A stretch of DNA of 64,000 bases. Origin: Moorella humiferrea (GTDB lineage: Bacteria; Bacillota; DSM-521; Neomoorellales; Neomoorellaceae). The notes beneath the pieces were generated by a model that was not told where the DNA came from, searched no databases, and worked only from the letters and a program-made list of their open reading frames with translations. Shown here one piece after another: positions 8,319 through 17,123 of the stretch (its first letter is position 1; every line of letters begins with the position of its first letter). Made by a program: the position numbers and the translations under genes. The DNA lies in contig NZ_CP136419.1 of the NCBI RefSeq assembly GCF_039233145.1, positions 1,772,001-1,836,000 of the forward strand, in the 5' to 3' direction.

Positions 8319-10683
8319 AACGACCGATATATACGATAGTAACGCCGCTACCTCCTTCACCGGCCCCGCCCAGACGATAGCTTTTGACCAGGGGATGCTG
8401 TTGCAGGTAATCCTTTAGGGCCTCCCTCAAGGTTCCCGTCCCTTTACCGTGGATTAAACGTACCTGGTTTAAACCCGCCAGCACGGCATCATCCAGATAG
8501 GCATCAACTCGATGGCAGGCTTCTTCTACCGTCAGCCCCCGTAAATCGATTTCCGGCTTGACTTCTTCGTGGCTTACTGACTTTACCGTCCAGCCCTTGC
8601 TTTCAATTTTTCCGGGTACTTTTCCTTCGCCTTTTATCAGCCGTAATTCCCTTATATTTACGTTTATCTTCAAAACTCCCACCTGTACCTGAACTTCCCT
8701 CTGCTCGTTGGGGGGACTCAACACTTTACCGGTCTGGCCCAGGGAAACGAGAAAAACGGTATCGCCCACCTGGAGTTCTGTCGGGGGTGCGCCGCTGTCG
8801 ACCGGCTCATAACGGGCCGCCCCGGCTTCAATAGTGTCCTCCAGTTCTTTTAATTGCCGCTGGGCTTTATTGATCGCCTGCTGCCTGGCCCGCAAGTTTT
8901 CTTCTGCCAGGGCTTTTTCTATGCGGGCCATAATCTCCCTAACCTCTGCCTTGGCCCGCCTTAAGATGGCCCTGGCTTCTCGGCGGACCTTCTCCATCTC
9001 TCTCGCCGCCTGCTGTTGCCACTCCTCTTTTTCCCTGGCCAATTCCTCACGGACCTTTTCAGCTTCCCGGCGCAAAATTTCGGCCTGCTCCCTTTCCCGC
9101 GCGCTAACCCGTTTGTCTTCCGCCAGACCGGCTATCAGGCGGCTTATCCGCCGGTTTTCTTCACCAAGGAGGTTGCTGGCCCGTTCAATAATATCCGGGG
9201 CAAGTCCCAGGCGGGCGGCGATGACGAAAGCATTGCTTTCGCCCGGCGTACCGATGACGAGGTTGTAGGTTGGCTCAAGGGTTTCACTGTCGAATTCCAC
9301 GGCGGCGTTTTCTACCTTTGGAGTGGCATAAGCATAGGCCTTCAATTCGCTGTAATGGGTGGTGGCAATGCTCCTCGCACCTAGATCGGTTAGGTAATCG
9401 AGGATGGCCATGGCCAAAGCCGCTCCTTCAGTGGGGTCGGTACCAGCGCCCAGTTCGTCCAGGAGGACAAGACTTCCGGCCGTTACTTCATTAATGATCT
9501 TAACGATCTGGGCCATGTGGGCGGAAAAGGTGCTTAAAGACTGCTCGATACTTTGTTCGTCGCCGATATCGGCATAAACGGCGGCCGTTGGGTCTACTTC
9601 CGTACCCTCGCCCGCCGGCAGGTGCAGGCCACACTGGGCCATAAGGGTAAAGAGCCCCACCATCTTCAGCGTTACCGTTTTGCCGCCGGTATTGGGGCCG
9701 GTGATGACCAGGGTAGTAAAATCTTCCCCCAGGGTGAGGCTGACAGGTACCACTTTCCCTTTCAGGAGGGGATGGCGGCCGCTTTTAATGCGCCAGCGTC
9801 CTTCATTGTTTAATTGGGGTTCTACGGCCCCCATCTCCAGACTCAAACGCCCTTTTGCCAGGGTAAAATCCAACTCCGCCAAGGCGTCTAGGGTGGCTGC
9901 CAATCCCTCCTTTTCGCGACCAACCAGGCTGCTGAGGTGCCTTAAAATAGCCTCAACTTCCCTGGCTTCAGCCGCTTTTAGGTGACGGAGCTCATTATTG
10001 AGCTCTACTAAGACCATGGGCTCAATAAAAAGGGTTGCCCCGCTGGCCGATTGATCGTGAATCAGTCCTGGAACGTGGTGGCGGTACTCCTGTTTTATGG
10101 GCAGGACGTAACGGTCGTTGCGTATGGTGTAAAGATTATCCTGAAGGTATTTCTGCATTTCCGTGGAACGCAGGAAAGTGTCCAGGCTTTCTTTTATCCT
10201 CTCCTGGATCTTTAGTATCTGCTGCCGCAAAGAATAAAGCCGCGGCGTTGCCTGGTCTACAACCTCTCCATCGGGACCGACGGCCTGTTCAATGGCCTTT
10301 TCCAGTTCACGAAATTCGCCAATCCTCTCTGCTATGGCGGTAATAATTGGCCGGCGACCTTCAAGACCCAGGAGATACCGCCGCACCCGCCGTCCATTCT
10401 TTAAGGTGGCCACTATCCGCAGCAACTCTTCCCCTTCCAGAATCCCGCCCACAGCCGCCCGGGCCAATTGCGGCCGCACGTCATAGATACTAAAGGGTAA
10501 ATCGGGATAACGCCGCAGTACTTCTTCAGCTTCGCTGGTGGCTTTGATACGGCGGCGGACTTCCTCCAGGTCCCGAACCGGTTCAAGGGTCCGGACGAGC
10601 TCTACCCCAAGGGATGAAAGACATTTTTCCTCAAGGCGCAGCAGAACCTTGTCCAGCTCCAATTTCAAATACGTCTTATTCAA
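8317..10683 (-). CDS. mutS2: Endonuclease MutS2
   Basis: A 788-residue MutS2 protein: a MutS core and ATPase domain (Walker A GPNTGGKT near residue 330, LVLLDELGAGTDPTEGAAL Walker B/signature, STFSAHM), a long coiled coil at about 515-620, a KOW-like strand region (VGDTVFLVSLGQTGKVL) and a C-terminal Smr nuclease domain at about 710-788 (IDLRGLTVEEACHRVDAYLDDA, LIHGKGTGTLREAL). MutS2 lacks the mismatch-recognition domain; members suppress homologous recombination and act on collided ribosomes. Length is normal. It is followed in the transcription direction by the shared terminator and preceded by the U32 gene some 70 bases away. Confidence 0.95.
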   Translation of the reverse strand: MNKTYLKLELDKVLLRLEEKCLSSLGVELVRTLEPVRDLEEVRRRIKATSEAEEVLRRYPDLPFSIYDVRPQLARAAVGGILEGEELLRIVATLKNGRRVRRYLLGLEGRRPIITAIAERIGEFRELEKAIEQAVGPDGEVVDQATPRLYSLRQQILKIQERIKESLDTFLRSTEMQKYLQDNLYTIRNDRYVLPIKQEYRHHVPGLIHDQSASGATLFIEPMVLVELNNELRHLKAAEAREVEAILRHLSSLVGREKEGLAATLDALAELDFTLAKGRLSLEMGAVEPQLNNEGRWRIKSGRHPLLKGKVVPVSLTLGEDFTTLVITGPNTGGKTVTLKMVGLFTLMAQCGLHLPAGEGTEVDPTAAVYADIGDEQSIEQSLSTFSAHMAQIVKIINEVTAGSLVLLDELGAGTDPTEGAALAMAILDYLTDLGARSIATTHYSELKAYAYATPKVENAAVEFDSETLEPTYNLVIGTPGESNAFVIAARLGLAPDIIERASNLLGEENRRISRLIAGLAEDKRVSAREREQAEILRREAEKVREELAREKEEWQQQAAREMEKVRREARAILRRAKAEVREIMARIEKALAEENLRARQQAINKAQRQLKELEDTIEAGAARYEPVDSGAPPTELQVGDTVFLVSLGQTGKVLSPPNEQREVQVQVGVLKINVNIRELRLIKGEGKVPGKIESKGWTVKSVSHEEVKPEIDLRGLTVEEACHRVDAYLDDAVLAGLNQVRLIHGKGTGTLREALKDYLQQHPLVKSYRLGGAGEGGSGVTIVYIGR

Positions 10684-10753
10684 CTAATATGCCCCCATCT
10701 CTCTTTCTCCGTCCTGATGATATCCGTCCCGGAATGTAAGATCAACAGTTCTA

Positions 10754-13285
10754 CTAAAGCACTCCTCGGAAATAATGACCCCGGGTAATACCGCCCGGAG
10801 CCATCTTTTCTGCCTCCAGGGACAGCTCTGCGAGGGCTTCCCTTCCTTCCCCCCGGGCCACGAGGTCCAGGGCAGTCCGGTACAGGGACGTTACCCGCCT
10901 GATGTAGCCGGCAGGTTTTTCCGTAGCCTCAACTCGAACCCAATGAAAACCCAAAGAAGATATATCTTCTAAATGCTTAAGGAGATTTATTTCCTTGACG
11001 TTGTATAAATAAAACCGGCACTTATCATCGGTCGCAATGGGAAATACAAGTCCCAGACGATCTTTTAAACCATAGCGACCCTTAAGACATGGAGCGGTAC
11101 ATTTGCGGCCGGGCCTTTGACCGCCCAAACGTGCCCCCAGGACGCAGTGGGCGGAAATCATCAGGGGCAAAGCGCCGTGCACAATGAGTTCCAGGGGTAA
11201 TGGGGATACGAGCCGGCGCAGTTGCTCCCGGTTCACCTCCGGGGAAAGGGTAACACCCTTTAATCCCGCCTCGGCCAGGGCTTGAAGGGACCAGCCGTTG
11301 AAGGCGTTTAAAGGATAATCGCCCCAACCGGCCAAGCCGTATTTCCTTAAAAGCTCAATGCCGCCGAAATTGCCGACAAGGATTAGGTCGGCGCCGGCAT
11401 CGACAAGTTCCTCAAGCCGTCTGCCGACCCCTGCCACCTCCGTTTCATGCCAGATGCGCGGCAAGGCCGGTACCAGGGTTGCCCCCTTTATTTTTGCCTC
11501 CTCTATAAGATCACGCAACAGGTTCCCTCCAGGAACCCCGTGCCCCCGCCATATTTCACCTGCAAGATAGACGCGTTCGGCTCCCGCAGCCAAAGCCGCC
11601 CTGGCGCCTTCCGGGTCGCCCACCGCCACCGCCAGGCGCGGGGGCTCTTGTCGTCGCCTGCCGGTTCTTTCTCCGTCTGCCGCCTGCGGTGGCTGCCGGA
11701 GTTCTAATAGCCTTTTGCGGAATTCTTCTTCCGGGGGCACTCGCCGGGGCCACGCCTCAAGGCGCATCTGGCGCAGTTTTTCGATGGCCTCCCGTCGGAT
11801 GCGGTTTAATTCGCTTAAAGGCACCATCAGCCGACCTTCCAATTCGACAATAAGGTGCCCTAATCGATAAGGTGTATTTCCCAGGCGCCCCAGGTGCTCC
11901 GCCAGGACGGCTTCGTTTAACGGATGGCGCTCGGCCGCTTCGGCGGCCCTGCTCGTTTGGGCCTCCGCCCGGTTTCCGCCGGGGTCGATTATCTCCAGCT
12001 TTAAAGGTTCTCCCTCCCGGGCATAAACTTTCATGGTTAGGGGCAGGCGTCTTTCTTCCGGAATGGTAGTAAAGGTACGCCTCACTTCCTGTAAAAGTAA
12101 GGCATCGCTCGTCTTAAAAATGCGGTCCCCCGGTCTGGTCGCGGGCGGTAGTTTTAAAGTAACGGTAGCCCCCGCCGGAGCAGAGTCTACCTCTCGCTCC
12201 CCCTGCCGGATGTGATGAACTACAAGGCCCTGATGGCCTCCTTTGCTCACCCAAACTTCCAAGCCGTCGCCGCGGCTTAAGGGGGCTTCCAGATGAACCT
12301 GAAAGCCGTCGTTCTGGCGCCGCTCCACCCGCCCTAAATAAAGCCCGCGGTTACTGGGGCGGCCGTAACTCATTAATTCTGCCCCCGGATTGCCGTCAAG
12401 ATACCCTGGCGTAAAGTCGCGGTTAAAAATCTGGGCCACTTCCCTCTCTTCTTCGGTAAATACCTGAAAGTCTTCGGGATTGTTATAAAATCGATCAATA
12501 ACTCGACGATATGCCCGGGTTACCACCGCCACATACTCAGGCCGGCGCATCCGCCCTTCAATTTTAAAGGCCTTGACGCCGGCGGCTATTAGTTCCGGTA
12601 TGCGGTCCAGGGTATAGAGGTCGCGGGTACTTAACAGGTGTTCCGGCTTCTCTTCCAGTGCCCGTCCCTTTTCATCCACCAGCGTGTAGGCCAGGCGACA
12701 GGGCTGGGCGCACCGACCGCGGTTGCCACTCCGTCCCCCTACCATGCTGCTGAAAAGGCACTGGCCGGAATATGAAAAACAAAGGGCGCCGTGAACAAAA
12801 ACTTCGAGCTCTATCCCCACTTTACTGCTAATGGCCTTAATATCCCTTAATGATAACTCCCGGCCGAGGACAACCCTTTTAAAACCGAGTCTCGCCAAAT
12901 ACTCAGCCCCGGCCGCGTTGGTTACCGTCATCTGGGTGCTGCCGATTAAAGGTAATTCGGGCATAATATTCCTTGATAAGTTGGCCAGCCCCAGATCTTG
13001 AACAATAATACCGTCAACACGGTTTTCTCCCAAGAAGTAGAGATAATCCACAGCCTCTGCCAGCTCCCAGTCTGACAGGAGGGTATTGACGGTTACATAA
13101 ACCCGCACATCGCATTCGTGGGCATAAGCCACGGCATCCCGTAGCTCATCCCGGGAAAAATTCGCAGCCCCCTCGCGGGCGTTAAACTGTTTGCCGCCCA
13201 GGTACACGGCATCGGCACCGTTGTTTACCGCAGCCTTTAAAGCCTCGGGGCTGCCTGCCGGGGCCATTAATTCAACCCTTGTCAT
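10754..13285 (-). CDS. U32 family peptidase / RlhA-like protein with DUF3656
   Basis: An 843-residue protein opening VELMAPAGSPEALKAAVNNG, with AVYLGGKQFNAR and the U32 signature EVFVHGALCFSYSGQC, and a Cys-rich metal site across CLFSSMVGGRSGNRGRCAQPCR. The middle carries a DUF3656-like region. The C-terminal part from about residue 560 (LAVAVGDPEGARAALAAGAERVYLAGE, LIVHGALPLMISAHCVLGA) is a second, degenerate U32-like barrel. E. coli RlhA (YdcP), of this architecture, makes 5-hydroxycytidine in 23S rRNA with prephenate-dependent chemistry, so an RNA-modification role is more likely than proteolysis. It is longer than RlhA by the second barrel. Conserved Cys residues suggest an Fe-S cluster. 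Confidence is high for the family, moderate for function. Confidence 0.85.
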   Translation of the reverse strand: MTRVELMAPAGSPEALKAAVNNGADAVYLGGKQFNAREGAANFSRDELRDAVAYAHECDVRVYVTVNTLLSDWELAEAVDYLYFLGENRVDGIIVQDLGLANLSRNIMPELPLIGSTQMTVTNAAGAEYLARLGFKRVVLGRELSLRDIKAISSKVGIELEVFVHGALCFSYSGQCLFSSMVGGRSGNRGRCAQPCRLAYTLVDEKGRALEEKPEHLLSTRDLYTLDRIPELIAAGVKAFKIEGRMRRPEYVAVVTRAYRRVIDRFYNNPEDFQVFTEEEREVAQIFNRDFTPGYLDGNPGAELMSYGRPSNRGLYLGRVERRQNDGFQVHLEAPLSRGDGLEVWVSKGGHQGLVVHHIRQGEREVDSAPAGATVTLKLPPATRPGDRIFKTSDALLLQEVRRTFTTIPEERRLPLTMKVYAREGEPLKLEIIDPGGNRAEAQTSRAAEAAERHPLNEAVLAEHLGRLGNTPYRLGHLIVELEGRLMVPLSELNRIRREAIEKLRQMRLEAWPRRVPPEEEFRKRLLELRQPPQAADGERTGRRRQEPPRLAVAVGDPEGARAALAAGAERVYLAGEIWRGHGVPGGNLLRDLIEEAKIKGATLVPALPRIWHETEVAGVGRRLEELVDAGADLILVGNFGGIELLRKYGLAGWGDYPLNAFNGWSLQALAEAGLKGVTLSPEVNREQLRRLVSPLPLELIVHGALPLMISAHCVLGARLGGQRPGRKCTAPCLKGRYGLKDRLGLVFPIATDDKCRFYLYNVKEINLLKHLEDISSLGFHWVRVEATEKPAGYIRRVTSLYRTALDLVARGEGREALAELSLEAEKMAPGGITRGHYFRGVL

Positions 13286-13378
13286 AAAGACACCTCAAAA
13301 CATATTATACCGCCGAAAAAGACAATAAAAAATGCCGGTGGTAAAATAGCGCCACCGGCTTTAAAATCCAATAACTTA

Positions 13379-13564
13379 TTAATTCTGTTCCACCCTGTGC
13401 CACACCCCATTTTCCGGTGTGTGCTTGACAGAAGTAAACCACTCCCAGTTGGACCTATAACAATTATAGCGTTCATCCAGGCGGGCATAGGCTTCGTTCA
13501 ATTCCCTAATGGTAAGGAGCGGCAACCCCCGTTCATATTTTACCCTCGCCAAAACCTGTGCCAT
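13379..13564 (-). CDS. Small hypothetical protein (61 aa)
   Basis: I do not recognise this protein. It is 61 residues, aromatic-rich in the middle (RYNCYRSNWEWFTSVKHT), with an N-terminal charged helix (LARVKYERGLPLLTIRELNEAY) and a single Cys. A good GAGGGGGG Shine-Dalgarno lies 8 bases before the ATG at 13564, which supports translation. Overlapping frames in the same interval lack one. It stands alone between the U32 gene and the hydrogenase-domain sigma-54 regulator, with an AT-rich spacer upstream. Confidence 0.5.
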   Translation of the reverse strand: MAQVLARVKYERGLPLLTIRELNEAYARLDERYNCYRSNWEWFTSVKHTPENGVWHRVEQN

Positions 13565-13747
13565 CTTACAGCCCCCCTCTACATTCTCCTTTTGTTAGGA
13601 TTATTTTACCACACTTTTTTAACATTTGCGTCATTCTCCTGCTACAAGGTCGATTTTACCTTTTCAATGGATGAAAACCCCTCCTGAACGGTTTTTTGTA
13701 TTTCCATTGCCGATAATATCATATAGCAAATTCTATGCCAGGATAAT

Positions 13748-13799
13748 ATAAAAGAGGACTTTCTCCTTTGAAACGCCTTGAGAAAGTCCTCTTTTTTAT
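13748..13799. terminator. Strong hairpin terminator
   Basis: AAGAGGACTTTCTC (about 13752-13765) pairs with GAGAAAGTCCTCTT (about 13780-13793). T tracts lie on both sides, so it can stop transcription either way; the relevant upstream gene is the sigma-54 regulator ending at 13912. Confidence 0.8.
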
Positions 13800-13911
13800 A
13801 TTTATAGTTTTGTCGTCTTTATTCAATTTATTGAATTAGTAATTCCATCAAAGGAGTTATGGTGGCACTTTTTCTGTATCTATTTTTTTGGACTTCATTC
13901 GTAATTTTGTA
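13800..13911. other. AT-rich spacer with a perfect palindrome
   Basis: Downstream of the sigma-54 regulator. It contains the inverted repeat ATTCAAT-TT-ATTGAAT at 13821-13836 and no credible gene. A 26-codon hydrophobic ORF at 13859-13939 has an AAGGAG too close to its ATG and was not accepted. Confidence 0.35.
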
Positions 13912-16140
13912 TTATTTTTTCGCCGGCCGCAGTTTATAACGTTTAATCATTTCATTCAGGGTGCTTCTTTTAAGGCCGAGGATTTCCGCCGCCCTCGCCT
14001 GGACCCACTGGCTTTCTTCAAGGGCCTGAACTAACAAGTTGATTTCATATGCTGTTACGGCCTCCTTAAAGCTCATTCCCTTGGTATAAGCCCAGCCGGA
14101 AGCGTTGGCGGACAAGTTGCGGAACTGGCGCGGCAGATCTCCCACTTCTATTTTTTTGCCCTCCGCCAGGATCACCGCCCTTTCGATGACGTTTTCCAGT
14201 TCCCGGACATTACCCTGCCAGTCGGCCCGAACCAGGGCGTCCATGGCCTCGCTGGTAAAACCGGTTATCTCTTTTCCTAAGCGGCGACTATACTTCTCTA
14301 AGAAATGCCTGGCCAGTAAGGGAATATCGTCCCGCCGTTCCCTTAGCGGCGGCAGCCAGATGGTTATAACATTTAGGCGGTAGAAAAGCTCCGGACGGAA
14401 AGCCCCTTCTTTTACAGCCTTCTCAAGATCGCGGTTGGTGGCTGCCAGAACACGCACGTTAACCCGGGTGGGTCGTGTCTCGCCTACTCTTATAAACTCT
14501 CCTTCTTGTAAAACGCGTAAAAGCTTGCTCTGGAGCCCCGGGCTAATGTCGCCGATCTCATCCAGAAAAATGGTTCCTTCATGGGCTTCCTCGAACAATC
14601 CCTTCTTGGCCGTCACCGCGCCGGTGAAGGCGCCCCGGGCATGGCCGAACAACTCGCTTTCCAGGAGCGTTTCCGGCAGGGCGGCGCAATTAATACTGAT
14701 AAAGGGCGCTTCGCTGCGGCGACTGCGGTAATGGATGGCCCTGGCCACAAGTTCCTTGCCGGTGCCACTCTCCCCGCGGATGAGAACGGTGGCATCGGTT
14801 TTGGCGACTTTTTCAATCATACGATATACTTCCTGCATGACGGCGCTGTTACCGACCAATTGGCCGTACTGCCCCTGAAAAACCTTAAGTTCCTGGCGCA
14901 GGTTAAGGTTACTTTTTTCCAGCTGGGCGATGAGATAAGGCAGACACATGCGGTTTTCGGCCAGACCGTGATAAACGGCGATGGCCTTCTCCCGGCAGGA
15001 TGAATAGCCGCAGGCGCCACAGTTAAGTTCATCTTCGGGGGTGAGTTTGCCCAACTCGGCAAGGATTTTTCGTATATCGGCCTCGGTTGGACGGGGGAAA
15101 AATACGCTTTTATCGTGAAATTCCCGGCGTAAATTGATAATATCGGGGTTTATCGGCCGCGGTGTTGCCTTTTCTAACCCCTGGCGGGTAAATTCGGCCA
15201 CAATTTTGCGCCGGCGAAAGGCGGAGAATTTATTTTCCTGCATGGGCCCGTTTATACAACCTTTACAGAAGAGCATATCTACCATTTTGGGCATCATTTG
15301 TCCTTCATTGACGGCTTTTAAAAATTCCAGGCAGTCTTCCCGGCCCTCTATTACCAGTACCTGGTTGGCCAAAATGTCGGCGTCCACCCCCGCGCTCCTT
15401 AAAAGACCGCCGCCTACCGGGTACAAACGTCCTAGATAGGCCGGTTCGCTGTCGAAATCCATATTACCGCAGGAATTAACGTCGATCTGCCTGACGGCCA
15501 GCATTTCCTTTATTTCCAAAAAAGTCAGGACGGCGTCAACGGCCCCGGCAACTTCGTCTTCCTGGGCCTCCCCTTTTTTGGCCACACAGGGGCCTATAAA
15601 AACTATCCGGCTGTCCGGACCAACCTTCTTTTTAAGATACCTGCCCAGGGCAATCATCGGTGAAACAACGGGGATTAACTGGGATAATAATTTAGGATAA
15701 TATTTGCTCACAAGGTTGACCACCGCCGGGCAGGGGGTGCTGATTAATCCCTGGCGTTCCCCGGCTTCCTGGAGGTAGCGGCGGTATTCAAGGGTGACTA
15801 AATGGGCGCCAAAGGCCACTTCATGGACCTCGGCAAACCCCATCTGCTTTAAAGCCGCCACTACCTGTCCGGGCCAGGCAGGATGGAACTCGGCCACGAA
15901 AGAAGGAGCCAGGCAGGCAATAGTCCTTTTTGTCGTGAGATACCCCTCCACTTTCTCTACCTCACGTTGCACTTCCTTGGCCTGCTGGGCACATACCTGG
16001 ACGCAGTGGCCGCAGGCAATACAGAGTTCGGGGACAACCCTGGCCTGACCCTCCACTACTTTTATGGCTTTCACAGGGCAGTTACGAATGCAGGCATAAC
16101 ACATGCGACATTTACCTGTGATTGTTTTCACTATTTCCAT
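13912..16140 (-). CDS. Sigma-54 activator with [FeFe]-hydrogenase-like sensory domain
   Basis: A 742-residue regulator with an unusual input. Residues 1-55 carry two ferredoxin motifs (CRMCYACIRNCP, CIACGHCVQVC). About 70-310 is an [FeFe]-hydrogenase H-cluster-like domain with all three cysteine loops in altered form: STPCPAV (C137), IGPCVAKKGE (C185) and FCKGCINGP (C292/C295, CxxC rather than the catalytic CxxxC). About 370-400 is a further Fe-S domain (CGACGYSSC). Then a sigma-54 AAA+ module (GESGTGKE near 456, GAFTGA near 503) and a C-terminal Fis-type HTH. Start at ATG 16140 is set by AAAGGGTGG. It probably senses H2 or redox state and activates sigma-54 promoters; two such promoters lie within 5 kb. 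Sensing and targets are inferred. Confidence 0.9.
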   Translation of the reverse strand: MEIVKTITGKCRMCYACIRNCPVKAIKVVEGQARVVPELCIACGHCVQVCAQQAKEVQREVEKVEGYLTTKRTIACLAPSFVAEFHPAWPGQVVAALKQMGFAEVHEVAFGAHLVTLEYRRYLQEAGERQGLISTPCPAVVNLVSKYYPKLLSQLIPVVSPMIALGRYLKKKVGPDSRIVFIGPCVAKKGEAQEDEVAGAVDAVLTFLEIKEMLAVRQIDVNSCGNMDFDSEPAYLGRLYPVGGGLLRSAGVDADILANQVLVIEGREDCLEFLKAVNEGQMMPKMVDMLFCKGCINGPMQENKFSAFRRRKIVAEFTRQGLEKATPRPINPDIINLRREFHDKSVFFPRPTEADIRKILAELGKLTPEDELNCGACGYSSCREKAIAVYHGLAENRMCLPYLIAQLEKSNLNLRQELKVFQGQYGQLVGNSAVMQEVYRMIEKVAKTDATVLIRGESGTGKELVARAIHYRSRRSEAPFISINCAALPETLLESELFGHARGAFTGAVTAKKGLFEEAHEGTIFLDEIGDISPGLQSKLLRVLQEGEFIRVGETRPTRVNVRVLAATNRDLEKAVKEGAFRPELFYRLNVITIWLPPLRERRDDIPLLARHFLEKYSRRLGKEITGFTSEAMDALVRADWQGNVRELENVIERAVILAEGKKIEVGDLPRQFRNLSANASGWAYTKGMSFKEAVTAYEINLLVQALEESQWVQARAAEILGLKRSTLNEMIKRYKLRPAKK

Positions 16141-16293
16141 TGTATACCACCCTTTGCCGTACCTTTTTTCTCTAATAATTATACAATACACCGCTTCGGA
16201 TGGCGAGACAAAATTTTGAACTAAAAAGGACATAAAAAAGCCGCCTCATAAAAAGGCAGCAAAAAAGGAGGCGGTGTACGTCGTTTTCTTGCT

Positions 16294-16503
16294 TTAATTC
16301 TCATCAAAGAACAATTCATCAACAGTCAAACCGAAAAAATCAGCCAGTTTCTTCATGGTGTCTTTACGCGGGTAACGCCGGCCCCTTTCGATCATGGCAT
16401 AGGCACTCTGGGTGATACCCACCGCCATCGCCACCTTCTTTTGAGTGAGGCCGCGTTCCCGGCGCAGTTGGTACATTTTTTCATTGCGCATAAAGTTCAC
16501 CAT
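16294..16503 (-). CDS. Small XRE-family HTH regulator
   Basis: A 69-residue single-domain Cro/CI-type DNA-binding protein: QLRRERGLTQKKVAMAVGIT is the helix-turn-helix start, then AYAMIERGRRYPRKDTMKKL and the family-typical end LADFFGLTVDELFF. ATG at 16491 (MRNEKMYQL) has a weak GGTG upstream and may be the true start. The gene is divergent from a second XRE regulator; a TTGACA/TAAATT promoter with TATCGCGATA between the boxes lies directly upstream, which suggests autorepression. AT-richer than its neighbours. Confidence 0.85.
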   Translation of the reverse strand: MVNFMRNEKMYQLRRERGLTQKKVAMAVGITQSAYAMIERGRRYPRKDTMKKLADFFGLTVDELFFDEN

Positions 16504-16526
16504 ATAGAGAAACTATTGCTAGTAAT

Positions 16527-16556
16527 AATTTAATCACGTATCGCGATAATTGTCAA
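16527..16556 (-). promoter_or_regulatory. Promoter of the small XRE gene with palindromic operator
   Basis: On the minus strand TTGACA (16556-16551), an 18-base spacer, then TAAATT (16532-16527). The perfect palindrome TATCGCGATA (16539-16548) fills the spacer, as expected for an operator that blocks RNA polymerase. Confidence 0.55.
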
Positions 16557-16569
16557 GTGCGAAAGCATT

Positions 16570-16618
16570 TTATCACATTTAGTGATAAAATATTGCTTAT
16601 TATCACTTAGAGTGTTAA
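16570..16618 (+). promoter_or_regulatory. Paired 19-bp dyad operators
   Basis: TTATCAC-ATTTA-GTGATAA at 16570-16588 is a perfect inverted repeat. A second copy with one mismatch, TTATCAC-TTAGA-GTGTTAA, lies at 16600-16618. Their centres are 30 bases apart, about three helical turns, so two repressor dimers could bind on one DNA face. The downstream copy lies in the promoter spacer of the XRE gene at 16666. Confidence 0.6.
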
Positions 16619-16621
16619 ATT
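16593..16621 (+). promoter_or_regulatory. Promoter of the 150-aa XRE gene
   Basis: TTGCTT (16593-16598), a 17-base spacer and TAAATT (16616-16621). The spacer is covered by the second dyad operator, which implies repression by an XRE protein, most simply its own product. Confidence 0.5.
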
Positions 16622-16665
16622 GGCAGTAGCTGGTGCGTGATATGAGAAAGTTTAGGGGTGTACTA

Positions 16666-17118
16666 ATGAAAACATTGGGCGAAAGACTGACGGCTCTACG
16701 AAGAGAAAGAAACCTCACCCAGGCCGAATTGGCCCGCAGCCTTAATATGGCCCAGAGCACCATTGCCATGTACGAAAAGAATAAGCGCACCCCTGATGCT
16801 GCAACGTTACAAAAGCTGGCTGATTTTTTCAGGGTTTCTGTTGATTACCTGTTGGGTCGTGACGAATCCTCTCTACCTGCGGTATATGAAATCCAAAACG
16901 AAAAATTATCTAAAAAACTACCCTTCCTTAAGGAAACAAATAGCAATCCACACGAAGATCCTTTATTTCAATATCTATTTCAACGCCTTTCCGATCTTAC
17001 TCCCCAGCAGAGGAAAAGACTCGCCCGCAGTTGGTATAACGCCTTAAAAAAAATCGAAAAGGAAAAGCCGGGGGACCATCTTAACGGCACCCCCGGCTTT
17101 GAACCTGAAGGTAAATGA
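16666..17118 (+). CDS. XRE-family transcriptional regulator
   Basis: A 150-residue protein. The N-terminal 65 residues form a Cro/CI HTH (LGERLTALRRERNLTQAELA, MYEKNKRTPDAATLQKLADF) ending VSVDYLLGRDE, typical of SinR/Xre-type repressors. The C-terminal 80 residues are charged and unassigned. Start at ATG 16666 follows AGGGGTG; an in-frame ATG at 16633 lacks a Shine-Dalgarno. The last 50 bases of coding sequence double as a terminator hairpin for the convergent permease gene. It likely represses itself and perhaps the divergent regulator through the 19-bp dyads. Confidence 0.88.
   Translation: MKTLGERLTALRRERNLTQAELARSLNMAQSTIAMYEKNKRTPDAATLQKLADFFRVSVDYLLGRDESSLPAVYEIQNEKLSKKLPFLKETNSNPHEDPLFQYLFQRLSDLTPQQRKRLARSWYNALKKIEKEKPGDHLNGTPGFEPEGK
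17062..17100 (-). terminator. Terminator of the permease gene, inside XRE coding end
   Basis: AGCCGGGGG (17064-17072) pairs with CCCCCGGCT (17090-17098). On the minus strand it is followed by TTTTCCTTTTCGATTTTTTTT. It overlaps the last codons of the convergent XRE gene. Confidence 0.7.
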
Positions 17119-17123
17119 AAATA

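Noticed and set aside
13859-13939. A 26-codon hydrophobic micro-ORF (MVALFLYLFFW...)
   Set aside because: AAGGAG is only 2 bases from the ATG, and the 3' half overlaps the coding end of the sigma-54 regulator antisense; composition alone explains the hydrophobicity.
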